Shown piece after piece: positions 10,103 to 19,284 of a stretch of DNA of 64,000 nt. Origin of the DNA: Promethearchaeota archaeon. Its GTDB lineage: Archaea > Asgardarchaeota > Lokiarchaeia > Sigyniarchaeales > SOKP01. The position numbers were made by a program, and so were the translations under genes. The stretch is taken from contig JAEOTA010000088.1 in assembly GCA_016840085.1 (NCBI GenBank), forward strand, positions 62,001 to 126,000, given 5' to 3'. The notes beneath the pieces were generated by a model. That model saw nothing but the letters and a program-made list of their open reading frames with translations, was not told where the DNA came from and did not search any database. Each line of letters begins with the position of its first letter. The first letter of the stretch is position 1.

Positions 10103-11866
10103 ATGGTTAAAGCGGCAAAAGCGACAGAAAAAAGTTTAAATATTTCCAAAGGGATAATATTTACTTTTTTTACTTTTTATCTCATTTTTTTTGGGATATT
10201 TATAAGTAATTTTTTTACATCTAGCACAGGCGATATACCTCCTTTTGTAAGCTATTTACCTCTTTTATGTTATATTGGTGCTTTTTTCTGTGGAATTGGT
10301 TTAATTATATTTATTAGGAATGTAACTACCCACAAAGTGCGTCAAACACAATCTCGTAAAAAAATAAAAGCAGGATCAATTTATAAACAAGCACTCTTCT
10401 TAATTATTTTTATCTTTGCTTTTGTCCCTTTACTTTCTCCTATTATTGATAGAGGAGTTAACACTCAACACTTTTCAGTTTATAATAATAAATGGAATGG
10501 TTGTTCAGAGTTTAAACGAACAATCAGGGAACAAGCGGGATATCAAAATATAATGTCTGTTCAATCAAGTTTAAGTGCTACTGAAAGACTAAATCAATCA
10601 ATATTGTTAATTTTATTAGGTCCAAATCAGTTTTACGACCCCATTTTTGAAATTCCATATTTTATAGATTTTTTTGAGGGTAGAAATTCATTATTATTAT
10701 GTCATGATCACGGGTCTACAAGTACTTTATTATGGGAGATTCTTATAGCTAATATTCTTAATATGGGAAGTCAAAATGCAACAGGAATCTTTCCTGTAAC
10801 ACTATTTCCAGATGGAATTCTACGTGATAATTTTTCTTATGACACAACCCCCGAATTCCCCGTCATTACTAATTTTGATTATTCTCATCCAACAACTTTT
10901 GGAATTGATGAAGTAATTCTTTCGAGAGCATCCAGCGCTGCAGGAGGCCCCCTTGTAGAATTTTTTGGATGGGATGTCGTAGGTTCTGCAAGTGAATTAT
11001 ACAGCTGGGTTGATAAAAATGATAATGGTAGAGTAGATCCTGACATTGATGTCCTTGATTTAGGATTTATTGGTGAGATGCTCACAGGTTTTCCTAAAGA
11101 AATATTAAAACTACCGCTTTATAGTCCGTTTACTCCACGTGTATTCATGGCTAAAGAATTAGGAAACTCTAGAGTATTTGTGTCAGCAGATGCTAGTCTA
11201 TTTAATAATGAACTAATTGATGATGATCTTGGATATGATAATAAACAATTTGGGATCAATATAGTAGAATGGCTTACATTCGCAGATTATGGAGTAAATA
11301 AAGATGATTGGGTGGTAGTTTTTGACGAAGCTCATATTCGCCCTGAAAATTCGAGAGATCTAACTTCTGCTGGAATTTATGGATTTATAATGCAGTACAT
11401 AGTTCATCTCTCAACAAATCCTATTACTGCATGGATTTACCCACTCCTCGCAGTTTATACTTTAAAAAGATATCTTCCTAAAAAAGATAAGCAGAAAGAA
11501 CAAGAAAAAATTGCAGAAGAAGAAGAAAAGAGGGAAGAAAAGGCACGCTTTAGAACATCTTCATTTTTTGCACAAAAAATTGAAGAATTTAAAGATAAAG
11601 GTAAATACAGTGAAGCATTGAAACTACTCTATAGAAGGCTGGAAAGAAAACTAAATACATTATTAAAAGGCGAAAAAATTACTACAAAAAGAGTAATTGA
11701 TATGGTGATTGCCAAAGATCCATCATCAACGAAATTAAAGATAAGAAGATTATCCAGATTTATGGAAAGAATTTTATCTATTAAAGAAGGTAAATATAAA
11801 GTTAGAACTGAAGAAGATTTCGAAGAATTGTTTTTCGAAATGGGTTGGGCAGTTAATAATATTTAG
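10103..11866 (+). CDS. DUF4350-like membrane protein with C-terminal DUF4129-like module
   Basis: A 587-residue protein. Two N-terminal membrane segments (about residues 17-38 and 50-73) and a third (about 95-117) precede a large extracytoplasmic domain (about 130-420). That domain contains LLILLGPN and VVVFDEAH and resembles the GATase-like DUF4350 proteins found in MoxR/DUF58 clusters. A last hydrophobic segment (about 425-445) is followed by a Glu/Lys-rich coiled coil and a helical domain (about 490-587) distantly like the module in the two preceding genes. Catalytic function is unknown. It lies 62 bases after the small DUF4129-like gene, and its context fits a membrane component of the MoxR-DUF58 system. 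Confidence 0.65.
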   Translation: MVKAAKATEKSLNISKGIIFTFFTFYLIFFGIFISNFFTSSTGDIPPFVSYLPLLCYIGAFFCGIGLIIFIRNVTTHKVRQTQSRKKIKAGSIYKQALFLIIFIFAFVPLLSPIIDRGVNTQHFSVYNNKWNGCSEFKRTIREQAGYQNIMSVQSSLSATERLNQSILLILLGPNQFYDPIFEIPYFIDFFEGRNSLLLCHDHGSTSTLLWEILIANILNMGSQNATGIFPVTLFPDGILRDNFSYDTTPEFPVITNFDYSHPTTFGIDEVILSRASSAAGGPLVEFFGWDVVGSASELYSWVDKNDNGRVDPDIDVLDLGFIGEMLTGFPKEILKLPLYSPFTPRVFMAKELGNSRVFVSADASLFNNELIDDDLGYDNKQFGINIVEWLTFADYGVNKDDWVVVFDEAHIRPENSRDLTSAGIYGFIMQYIVHLSTNPITAWIYPLLAVYTLKRYLPKKDKQKEQEKIAEEEEKREEKARFRTSSFFAQKIEEFKDKGKYSEALKLLYRRLERKLNTLLKGEKITTKRVIDMVIAKDPSSTKLKIRRLSRFMERILSIKEGKYKVRTEEDFEELFFEMGWAVNNI

Positions 11867-12022
11867 GAGGAGGAAGGAAACGCAAAGTGAAGAAAAAAAT
11901 TCACAGAAAATATACAAAGCATCAAGGAAAATAAAAAATAAAAATAAAAAAGAAAAAAAAATAAAAAAATAAATTAAAATTTTAAAAAAAAGAAAAAAAA
12001 AAAAATATGAGGTTATTAAAAT
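11867..12022 (+). other. Purine/A-rich spacer before moxR
   Basis: This 156-base gap is strongly strand-asymmetric. It begins with GGAGGAGGAAGG right after the DUF4350-like stop and from about 11930 is nearly pure A with scattered T and G, up to the moxR start. A TGAGGTTATT string about 15 bases before ATG 12023 could act as a weak ribosome-binding site. A 15-codon reading frame from GTG 11887 is the only small ORF and has no support. The A-tract may matter for DNA bending or transcription, but nothing specific can be shown. Confidence 0.5.
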
Positions 12023-13003
12023 ATGGAAACTCAAGATAAAGCAAAATACTATGAAAGAGAAGAAATTGATGTGACCCCTATTCGTGAAATAGCACAGGAA
12101 GTCCTTAGCGAGGTATCTAGAGTAATAGTTGGTTATGGAGAAATTCTCCAACAACTTTTTATTGCATTATTAGTTAATGGGCACGTTCTCCTTGAAGGTG
12201 TACCAGGACTAGGAAAAACTGTCATGGCTAAAACATTTGCTTCCACCTTAGGAATTGGTTTTAGACGAGTTCAATTTACACCCGATCTACTCCCTGCAGA
12301 TATAACTGGTACTAAAATTTTCGATCAAAATGAGGGTGCTTTTGTTCTCCAAAAAGGACCAATTTTTGCTAATGTAGTACTTGCTGATGAGATTAATAGA
12401 GCCGCTCCTAAGACACAAGCTGCTTTACTCGAAGCTATGGCCGAAAGACAGGTAACTATCGAAGGTCAAACACTTCTACTTGAAAAACCATTTATTGTTC
12501 TAGCTACAGAAAACCCTGTAGAAATGGAGGGTACTTATCCATTACCAGAGGCGCAGGTGGATCGATTTTTGTTTAAACTTTGGTTAGATTATCCAGAAGA
12601 TACAGAAGAAGTAGAGATTATGAGAAGACAATTATCAGGTGAACCACCTTCAGTTGAAGCAATAACCGCAGGAGAAGAAATATTAGCAGCACAAAAAATT
12701 ATGAATCTAGTTTATATTGATGATAGAATTCTAAAATATATCAGAGATATCACAATTAAAACGCGAAACCATCCACAAATCGCTCTCGGATGTGGCCCCC
12801 GAGCTTCACTCACTTTAATGAAATGTGCCAAGGCACGTGCTGCGATTCTCGGTCGAACGTATGTAACTCCTGATGATGTGCGTGCATTAATCATACCTGC
12901 ATTAAACCATAGAGTTCTTTTAAAACCAGAGGCAGAATTGGAAGGTTTAGATACTCAAAGTGTATTAAAATCGATCGTAGAAGAAATTCCAATACCAATC
13001 TAA
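12023..13003 (+). CDS. moxR: MoxR-family AAA+ ATPase
   Basis: A 326-residue AAA+ ATPase of the MoxR subfamily, typically a chaperone that remodels vWA-domain partners. Walker A is GVPGLGKT (59-66), Walker B VVLADE (118-123), followed by the family signature INRAAPKTQAALLEAM. Sensor 1 lies in ATENP and an arginine finger region in AQVDRFLFK. The lid domain fills the C-terminal third. Length matches the family. It is followed 61 bases later by a DUF58/vWA gene, the classical partner. It is the energy-using component of this cluster. Confidence 0.93.
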   Translation: METQDKAKYYEREEIDVTPIREIAQEVLSEVSRVIVGYGEILQQLFIALLVNGHVLLEGVPGLGKTVMAKTFASTLGIGFRRVQFTPDLLPADITGTKIFDQNEGAFVLQKGPIFANVVLADEINRAAPKTQAALLEAMAERQVTIEGQTLLLEKPFIVLATENPVEMEGTYPLPEAQVDRFLFKLWLDYPEDTEEVEIMRRQLSGEPPSVEAITAGEEILAAQKIMNLVYIDDRILKYIRDITIKTRNHPQIALGCGPRASLTLMKCAKARAAILGRTYVTPDDVRALIIPALNHRVLLKPEAELEGLDTQSVLKSIVEEIPIPI

Positions 13004-13064
13004 TTCACCAATTTTTTTAATTATTAATAAAATTATAAAGGTTAATAAGAGACGGTGAAAAAAT

Positions 13065-14393
13065 ATGTTAGGTGGAAAGGGTAGAAATTTAATCTTATTT
13101 GCAGTATTTTTTCTTACAGCAGGTTTTGCATTTGTGAATTACTTTCTGCTATATTTTGCCGTACTATTACTTTTTAGTACTATTATCAGTTTACCCGTAT
13201 TCCACTATAAGATGAACGTTGAAGAATTATTAGTACATCGAGAACTTGAGAAAGAAAAAGTATTTAGAGATGATTTTGTTCATGTAAAAGTAGTTATAGA
13301 GAATATTGGACGTAACAGTTTTGATTTTCTTGAAATCAGAGACATTTTTAACCCTCAACTTTTTAGATTGATTTTAGGTGAAAATTTTATATCGACGAGA
13401 ATTGGCCCAAAAGAAATAGTTAAGTTTTCCTATGTTCTTGAACCAAGAGTTAGGGGGGAATATGCACTCGGACCCTTATCAGTAATAGTAAAGGATAGAT
13501 TAGGGTTCAATTCATTAGAAAGAATCGTTCCTGACAGCGTTACTGATATATTAATATATCCACCATATGAAGATATTAAAAGAATTGAAATATTGGGTTC
13601 AAAAAGATCTTTACAATTAAACTATGGTCTACAGAGATCAAAGCAAAAGGGTCTTGGTTCTGAATTTTATGGCATGAGAAAATATGTTTTTGGGGATCAA
13701 TTTAGATTAATAGATTGGAAAGCAAGTGCTCGAACTCAAACCCTAATTGTAAAAGAATTTGAGAGTGAAAGAGATGTGACTGTTATGATTTTAGTAGATT
13801 CTTCAGAAACAATGGCGGGGGGTGCTATTGAAAATACTAAATTTGAATATGCAATAAGAGCATGCATGCTTTTAACTAAAGTAGCTTTAACACGAAGGGA
13901 TAGCGTTGGCGTATTCACATTTTCAGATAAGAAAAATTTCAATTTCTTAAAACCAAATAGCGGTGAGGAACATTTTTATCAGGTATTAGATTTTGTTGCT
14001 CGAGTGAAACCAGAGGGGAAATGTAGAATTGTTGAAGCCCTTGATCATTTCACACGTAGATTTCAGAAGCGAAGTTTAGTTTTCATTATATCTGATTTAG
14101 AAGCAAATCCTAAAGAGACTAGTCAAGCGATAAAAAAATTAATACCATTCAATCATTCTGTCATTATTATCAATCCTTTTAGTCCTTGGTTCGAAATTCA
14201 TGAGATAGATTTATCATCAACAGATAAGGCATTAGCAGAAGCGATTAGCGAGGCGATGATGGAACATGTTCTAACAATTAAACAAGAACTTCGAAATTTA
14301 GGTATCAATATTATAACATGTGGACCTGATGATATGATGAATCAAGTTTTAAGTAATTATATGGAAGCAAAGAAGAAGGGGAGGGCGTTTTAA
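13065..14393 (+). CDS. DUF58 / von Willebrand factor A-like protein
   Basis: A 442-residue protein with two N-terminal hydrophobic segments (about residues 8-45), a beta-rich domain, then the DUF58 signature (GSEFYGMRKYVFGDQFR, then IDWKASART) and a vWA-like domain. The MIDAS motif is present as DSSET, so metal binding is possible. DUF58 proteins are membrane-tethered partners of MoxR ATPases. The gene lies between moxR and a membrane-protein gene that starts three bases after its stop, so tight co-expression is expected. Its cellular target is unknown; in bacteria related clusters have been linked to envelope stress and surface assembly. Confidence 0.9.
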   Translation: MLGGKGRNLILFAVFFLTAGFAFVNYFLLYFAVLLLFSTIISLPVFHYKMNVEELLVHRELEKEKVFRDDFVHVKVVIENIGRNSFDFLEIRDIFNPQLFRLILGENFISTRIGPKEIVKFSYVLEPRVRGEYALGPLSVIVKDRLGFNSLERIVPDSVTDILIYPPYEDIKRIEILGSKRSLQLNYGLQRSKQKGLGSEFYGMRKYVFGDQFRLIDWKASARTQTLIVKEFESERDVTVMILVDSSETMAGGAIENTKFEYAIRACMLLTKVALTRRDSVGVFTFSDKKNFNFLKPNSGEEHFYQVLDFVARVKPEGKCRIVEALDHFTRRFQKRSLVFIISDLEANPKETSQAIKKLIPFNHSVIIINPFSPWFEIHEIDLSSTDKALAEAISEAMMEHVLTIKQELRNLGINIITCGPDDMMNQVLSNYMEAKKKGRAF

Positions 14394-14396
14394 AGC

Positions 14397-15839
14397 ATGG
14401 TGCGTAGCTATTTATTAACATTAAAGATTATTAATGTATTTGTGTATGTTTGGCTATTCTTAATATTTCTCACATCAATATTTCATTTTGATGCAGTTAT
14501 TACAACCGCAGAGGATGAGTTCGTCATATTAGCATTCTTTGAAGCGATTAGAAATGTATTTTCCTACTTAATATATGGAGGAAGTTTAGCTATTGCTTAT
14601 ACTTGCGCTTTCTTCACTTCGGGTATGTATAGTAATTATATATTTGAGTTTGTTAATATATTCTTTGAGAAATATTTAAGCTCATGGTTTTTGATTGAAA
14701 CACCAACTTTGCAGGACATTCCTAATCTGATTTCAAGCGAACTGGGAGTATTATTTAATGATTTTTATTTATTTGCTTTTCAATTGTTATTTGTAATTTC
14801 AATTGTCTATGCCATTAGAGCATTTATCAAAAGCGATCCAAAAACTTATCTTATATCTCTTGGTTCAATAGTTCTTATGATTGTATTCCCTCTCATGATA
14901 ATTGGTTTGAAAGATTTGTTAGATTTGTTAAATTTTCGATTTCAATACATAAATCAAATGGCAAGCGCAAACCCACTTGATCCTATTTTATCTGAAATAC
15001 CAATTGATAATTTCTTTCTATTTATATCAAGTCCAGTTATTCTTTTTGCCATAATCTCTTATATTTATTTAGAGCTAGCATTTCAAATCGATTATACAGA
15101 TACTGTTACGAAACCTTCTTTAGAAAGGAGCGATAGGTTAGAAGCACAATTAAATATTTTAGAACGAGAATCGCATTTTGTAATTGCAAATGTAGATAAA
15201 ATTAGAGAAGAAGCTAAGAAAAGGAGAGAAGAAATTGAGGCAGAACAAAAAGAAGGTTTAGCAATAGGAAGATTTTTTGCTAAAACAGGTAAGCGATTTT
15301 CATATGTAAAAGAAATGATAGAAAGAAGGAAATTAGAAGAAGAAGAAAAAAAATTAGTAACCGCTGCTTCTAAAACGAGAAGGCTTGGAAGATATATCGA
15401 ACGTCTTTTTAGGGAGGATTTAGAAGCAAGAGATACTTTGACTGCAAGTTCTTCAGCACCTCGAGCTAAAAATTTAATTACATCAACCTTAATTAATTTT
15501 ACTTATAGAGTAGGTTTACTCTTAATAATAAGTTTCATTATTATCCATCCTCTTTGGTTTTTAGGTACAGTTATTCAATTACCGGATTCAATTACAGAAA
15601 GTGTGGCGATGTATTCCCCTGAAGTAATCATAATATTATTACTTCCAATTATGCTTCTCTTTCCTGTAATTTCTCAATTAATATCGTTTATTAAACATCG
15701 TAATTTAATAATTAGATTGCAACAAGAAGGGCGTATAAAGGAAATTCTTGCATCGGTTGGGGATTATGTTAAGGTTGATAAAGAAAAAATAGAAGATCAA
15801 AAAGTAGAAACTGAAGAAGTCGCTACAGAATCAACTTAG
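14397..15839 (+). CDS. Polytopic membrane protein with central charged coiled coil
   Basis: A 480-residue protein I do not recognise. Hydrophobic segments occur at about residues 8-28, 45-75, 120-140, 150-172 and 200-222. They are followed by a long, strongly charged helical region (about 235-355, many EEEKK and RRKL blocks), then two more membrane segments (about 375-400 and 415-435) and a charged tail. The start codon lies three bases after the DUF58 stop, so translation is probably coupled and the protein belongs to the MoxR-DUF58 complex, perhaps as its membrane platform. The cytoplasmic coiled coil could bind the ATPase; this is inference from position. Confidence 0.65.
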   Translation: MVRSYLLTLKIINVFVYVWLFLIFLTSIFHFDAVITTAEDEFVILAFFEAIRNVFSYLIYGGSLAIAYTCAFFTSGMYSNYIFEFVNIFFEKYLSSWFLIETPTLQDIPNLISSELGVLFNDFYLFAFQLLFVISIVYAIRAFIKSDPKTYLISLGSIVLMIVFPLMIIGLKDLLDLLNFRFQYINQMASANPLDPILSEIPIDNFFLFISSPVILFAIISYIYLELAFQIDYTDTVTKPSLERSDRLEAQLNILERESHFVIANVDKIREEAKKRREEIEAEQKEGLAIGRFFAKTGKRFSYVKEMIERRKLEEEEKKLVTAASKTRRLGRYIERLFREDLEARDTLTASSSAPRAKNLITSTLINFTYRVGLLLIISFIIIHPLWFLGTVIQLPDSITESVAMYSPEVIIILLLPIMLLFPVISQLISFIKHRNLIIRLQQEGRIKEILASVGDYVKVDKEKIEDQKVETEEVATEST

Positions 15840-15856
15840 ATATCTTTATATTTAAT

Positions 15857-16789
15857 TTAAGATAAATTGATTATAAACTGAGCCAATTGAATTTTCTTTT
15901 CTATACTTGTCATTAGTGTATCGTAACAATAAGTTCTTATTCCTAATTTTTCAATTTCTGGTTTTAATTTGCAATCTTTATTATCTATTATAAAATGACC
16001 TATAATATTTTTATAAAAGTTTGCGACTCCTACACAGGAAACTTCTAAACCTAAAGATTTCATTAGCTTATCAGCGGGGCCCTTTACAGTTGTTCCTTTT
16101 ATTATTGGGCTAATTGCATACACTTTTTTTTTAACTTTTGAAAGACTATCTTTAATTCCTTTTACTTGAAGTATTGTTTCTATTGATACAATTGGATTAG
16201 ACGGACAAATAATAATTCTTTTCGCCTTATTGATATATTCTAAAACTCCCTTGACAGGTTTAGCTTCTTTTATTCCTTTAAATTCTACTCCCAAAATTTC
16301 TGGTTTACATTGATATTTTATATAATATTTTTCAAAATGCATCGATTCTGTAGGAGTTTTAATGTATGTTTCAACTGGTTCATTAGACATAGGAATTATT
16401 TGAGATTTAACTCCAAAACTTTTGCAAATCTTAGCTGTTATCTCTGCTTTACTAAAACCTTGACTATATAAGTCTGTGCGATAAATATGTATTGCTAAAT
16501 CCTTATCACCAGCATTAAACCATCCTGCATTGTAAAATTTTTTTAAAATACTTAAACAATTAAAAGTTTCTTCAGCAAATCCCCATCCCTTTTCCTTATC
16601 AATAAAATTTGACAGTGTATAAGTTATTATATCCAAATCAGGACAAATTTTCAAACCGAATAAATCAATATCATCACCAGTATTCACGATAATTTTTAGC
16701 AGTTCAGGATTTACTACATTTACCAATCCTTCAATAAATTTAGCAGCACCAACACCTCCCGCTAGGAGTAAATAAAAATCGCTATTCAT
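15857..16789 (-). CDS. cofD: 2-phospho-L-lactate (or PEP) transferase of F420 synthesis, CofD
   Basis: A 310-residue CofD/FbiA-family protein that transfers a phospholactyl or phosphoenolpyruvyl group onto the deazaflavin Fo. The N-terminus AGGVGAAKF and the following NTGDD motif are family signatures, as is CPDLDIITYTLS. Length is typical. Its start overlaps the end of the upstream cofE-fusion gene by four bases (ATGA-type overlap), so the two are translationally coupled. The presence of an FbiB-like nitroreductase domain in that neighbour hints that the natural donor could be phosphoenolpyruvate giving dehydro-F420, rather than 2-phospholactate. Confidence 0.93.
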   Translation of the reverse strand: MNSDFYLLLAGGVGAAKFIEGLVNVVNPELLKIIVNTGDDIDLFGLKICPDLDIITYTLSNFIDKEKGWGFAEETFNCLSILKKFYNAGWFNAGDKDLAIHIYRTDLYSQGFSKAEITAKICKSFGVKSQIIPMSNEPVETYIKTPTESMHFEKYYIKYQCKPEILGVEFKGIKEAKPVKGVLEYINKAKRIIICPSNPIVSIETILQVKGIKDSLSKVKKKVYAISPIIKGTTVKGPADKLMKSLGLEVSCVGVANFYKNIIGHFIIDNKDCKLKPEIEKLGIRTYCYDTLMTSIEKKIQLAQFIINLS

Positions 16790-18216
16790 GATTTTTGTCC
16801 ACTATTAGTTTTAATTTCATATATAATATTTTTCAATTCTCTGCGTAGTGGTGCTTTAACCACCTTTAAGGGATACCCAACCGTAAAAAATGCCATTGGA
16901 ATATAAGATTCAGGAAGTTGAAGGATTTCTTTGATTAGATCTTTAGCAAAAAGGGGAGCACAATACCAACATGCGGCTAAATTCTTCATCTCAAGCGCTA
17001 GAAGAAAATATATTGCTGAACAACTTATGCTTTGGACACCAAGAATAAACTCATTTTGTGTTCGTTCCCTATCAGGATATTTTTCTAAGTCTATTGTGTC
17101 TAAGCACAGAAGAACGAGAATTGGTGCTTCGAAAAAATTCGTTCTTGTCTTATTTATTTTAGATTCTATAAAGTCATTAGACTTTCTATCATCTTGTAAA
17201 TCTTTTTTTAATTTTTCATTCATCTTATTTATTAATTTTTCGCGAAGAATGTCTTTTTCCATTATACAATACCTCCAAAATTGCCCATTATGGGCACTTG
17301 GTGCCCATCTTGCAAGTTCAATACATTCTTCGATTAAATTCTTGTCTACTTTTTTATTTTCAAATTGAAATTTATAACTTCTTCGATTTCTTAGAATTTT
17401 CGTTAATTTTATACGTTCACTATCAACGAATAAATCAAGTTCTTTCTTTCTTATTATTGGTTTAATTGTAGCATTTTCATTTAGTTCAAAATTATAACCT
17501 CTTATTAATACAACCGGAATTCCCTCATCAGCTTCTCCCATGACCAATTGCGCTGCTGAAGCAAGACTATCAACTTGACCCATAATTGTGCTTTGTAGTT
17601 CATAGCCAAATAAATCTTTCTCACCTCTTTTATCCAATATCGGATCTATCCCTGAAACCCCTACTGCAACACCTACAGCGCCTATCCTAAAAGCTCTTCC
17701 AAAAGAATCAGAAATGATGATTGCTATATCTTTATTAAATTTACTTTTTAATACTTTTCTTATTGTTTCAGCATCTTCATCGGGATTTTTTGGTAATAAT
17801 GTTACATTGCCCTCACCTTCAATATTGGACTTATCTATTCCTGCATCAGCACAAATAAAACCATGCTTAGTTTCAGTAATTAATACATGCTCAGCTCTTA
17901 TAATATCTTTGGATTCATCTAAAATTGCTTGGATTAACCTCGGATCTTTTGTTGGAATTCCTTGATTCTTTGCTTTTGGATTTATAGTTTCGTATAACTC
18001 CAAAGCTCTCCCACTTGGTTTGATATCGCTTAGATTTCTAATTCTTCCATTACTTTTCGATATCAAAGATTGAGCAATTACAATTATATCTCCATTTTCT
18101 AAAGTCAATTTGTGTTTTTCTAAAGCATCAGTAATAACTTGAGAGATATCATCTCCTTCTTTAATTAATGGAATACTTTTTAACCCTATTACTTGAATTT
18201 GATTTTCTAAACTCAT
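16786..18216 (-). CDS. cofE: F420:gamma-glutamyl ligase fused to nitroreductase domain (FbiB-like)
   Basis: A 476-residue two-domain protein. Residues about 1-250 are CofE, which adds glutamates to F420-0; visible are IVIAQSLISKSNGR and SDSFGRAFRIGAVGVAVG. Residues about 265-470 form a flavin-dependent nitroreductase fold, with NRRSYKF at its start, ARWAPSAHNGQ and a C-terminal MAFFTVGYP. In mycobacterial FbiB the same fusion reduces dehydro-F420-0. Archaeal CofE proteins are usually single-domain, so this architecture is notable. It lies 12 bases after a radical SAM gene and overlaps cofD by four bases, placing it in a cofactor operon. Confidence 0.9.
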   Translation of the reverse strand: MSLENQIQVIGLKSIPLIKEGDDISQVITDALEKHKLTLENGDIIVIAQSLISKSNGRIRNLSDIKPSGRALELYETINPKAKNQGIPTKDPRLIQAILDESKDIIRAEHVLITETKHGFICADAGIDKSNIEGEGNVTLLPKNPDEDAETIRKVLKSKFNKDIAIIISDSFGRAFRIGAVGVAVGVSGIDPILDKRGEKDLFGYELQSTIMGQVDSLASAAQLVMGEADEGIPVVLIRGYNFELNENATIKPIIRKKELDLFVDSERIKLTKILRNRRSYKFQFENKKVDKNLIEECIELARWAPSAHNGQFWRYCIMEKDILREKLINKMNEKLKKDLQDDRKSNDFIESKINKTRTNFFEAPILVLLCLDTIDLEKYPDRERTQNEFILGVQSISCSAIYFLLALEMKNLAACWYCAPLFAKDLIKEILQLPESYIPMAFFTVGYPLKVVKAPLRRELKNIIYEIKTNSGQKS

Positions 18217-18228
18217 AATGTATCAGTT

Positions 18229-19284
18229 TTAGATATTTAAATATCTTTTATTATCCACATCTTTACTAACAGCTAATTTTTCATATTTTTCTGGAATTGC
18301 ACAACATGCAGAAAAAAATTTATATTGAATTTTAGAGTTATGGGATCTTAACCATATTAAAGTATCTTTTGAGGGAATTTCAATTCTTGTAATCCCTGCT
18401 TTTAAGGCATATTTTTCAACTTCTATCTTTATTTTACCCCTAGGTCTCATACAGCCTAATGATATTTCTGTATTTGGAAAAACGAATCTTATCAGAGCTA
18501 TAACTTTTGCTATATCTATTGGATGAGGTGTTTCAAATTTAGTTTTAGAATATTTTGGAGGAATTAATACAATTAAGACTATCAATGATGGATGTATTTT
18601 AGTTTCTTGAATAAATTTTATACAAGCTAACTCTTTATGTAGCCGTCCATAATATAATCCAATACAAATATGTGGAACTATATTTAAATTATATTTTTTT
18701 AATAAATTAATTGCCCTTTTATATTCACTTAATTCAATATTTAAATGATAAATACTTCTAACAATTTCCTCATCCATAGTAATATCAAAAGATACCATAT
18801 CTACTTTAGCATCTGCAAGTTTCTTTGCAGTTTCTTCATTTAATAAACCCGTATGAGTATTAATTACTAGATTTGTATGGTTTTTTATTTTTTTTATGGT
18901 GTCTAAAAAATTCAATAAAGGTACTGATCCATCAAGTTCACTTCCACCAGAAATTAAAGCTCCAACCCCATCATTTTCATAGAGATCTATTAAAAATTTC
19001 TCTAAATCGTTATTTTCAGTAATTTGCTTCATACCCTTTAAATATTTTTTATTACAATGTTCGCATTTTAAAGCACATTCGCTACCAGTTATACTGATAG
19101 CAGGGAATCTAGTAGAAGGATTATATACTTTCAAAACATTACCAAAATTTTTTCGAGTAATATTTTGAGCTAAATTAAAGAATGGTTTCAATTTATCTGC
19201 TTTTAAGTCTAGAAAAGATGAAAAATCTGACCAAGAAGCAGATCTGGATTTTATTTTATCAAACAATTCTTGAGTTTTACTCAT
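18229..19284 (-). CDS. Radical SAM protein, probable LipS1/LipS2-type lipoyl synthase component
   Basis: A 351-residue radical SAM enzyme. The cluster motif is C70-x3-C74-x2-C77 (SECALKCEHC) followed by a TIM-barrel pattern. A C-terminal FFSACCAIPEK offers further cysteines, possibly for an auxiliary iron-sulfur cluster. It overlaps the lipoate ligase gene by eight bases, and a second radical SAM gene lies just beyond that. This three-gene set matches the two-protein LipS1/LipS2 lipoyl synthase described in Thermococcus, which inserts the two sulfurs into octanoyl-lysine. Which of the two subunits this is cannot be decided by eye. If not LipS, it would be an unassigned radical SAM protein. 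Confidence 0.7.
   Translation of the reverse strand: MSKTQELFDKIKSRSASWSDFSSFLDLKADKLKPFFNLAQNITRKNFGNVLKVYNPSTRFPAISITGSECALKCEHCNKKYLKGMKQITENNDLEKFLIDLYENDGVGALISGGSELDGSVPLLNFLDTIKKIKNHTNLVINTHTGLLNEETAKKLADAKVDMVSFDITMDEEIVRSIYHLNIELSEYKRAINLLKKYNLNIVPHICIGLYYGRLHKELACIKFIQETKIHPSLIVLIVLIPPKYSKTKFETPHPIDIAKVIALIRFVFPNTEISLGCMRPRGKIKIEVEKYALKAGITRIEIPSKDTLIWLRSHNSKIQYKFFSACCAIPEKYEKLAVSKDVDNKRYLNI

Noticed and set aside
11887..11934. 15-codon frame (GTG start) after a GGAGG string, before moxR
   Set aside because: The ribosome-binding-site spacing is long, the peptide is a short Lys-rich run, and nothing supports translation.
11774..12154. 126-codon minus-strand frame made mostly of Phe, Leu and Ile
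   Set aside because: It is the antisense of the A-rich spacer and of the ends of two strong genes; low-complexity composition explains it.
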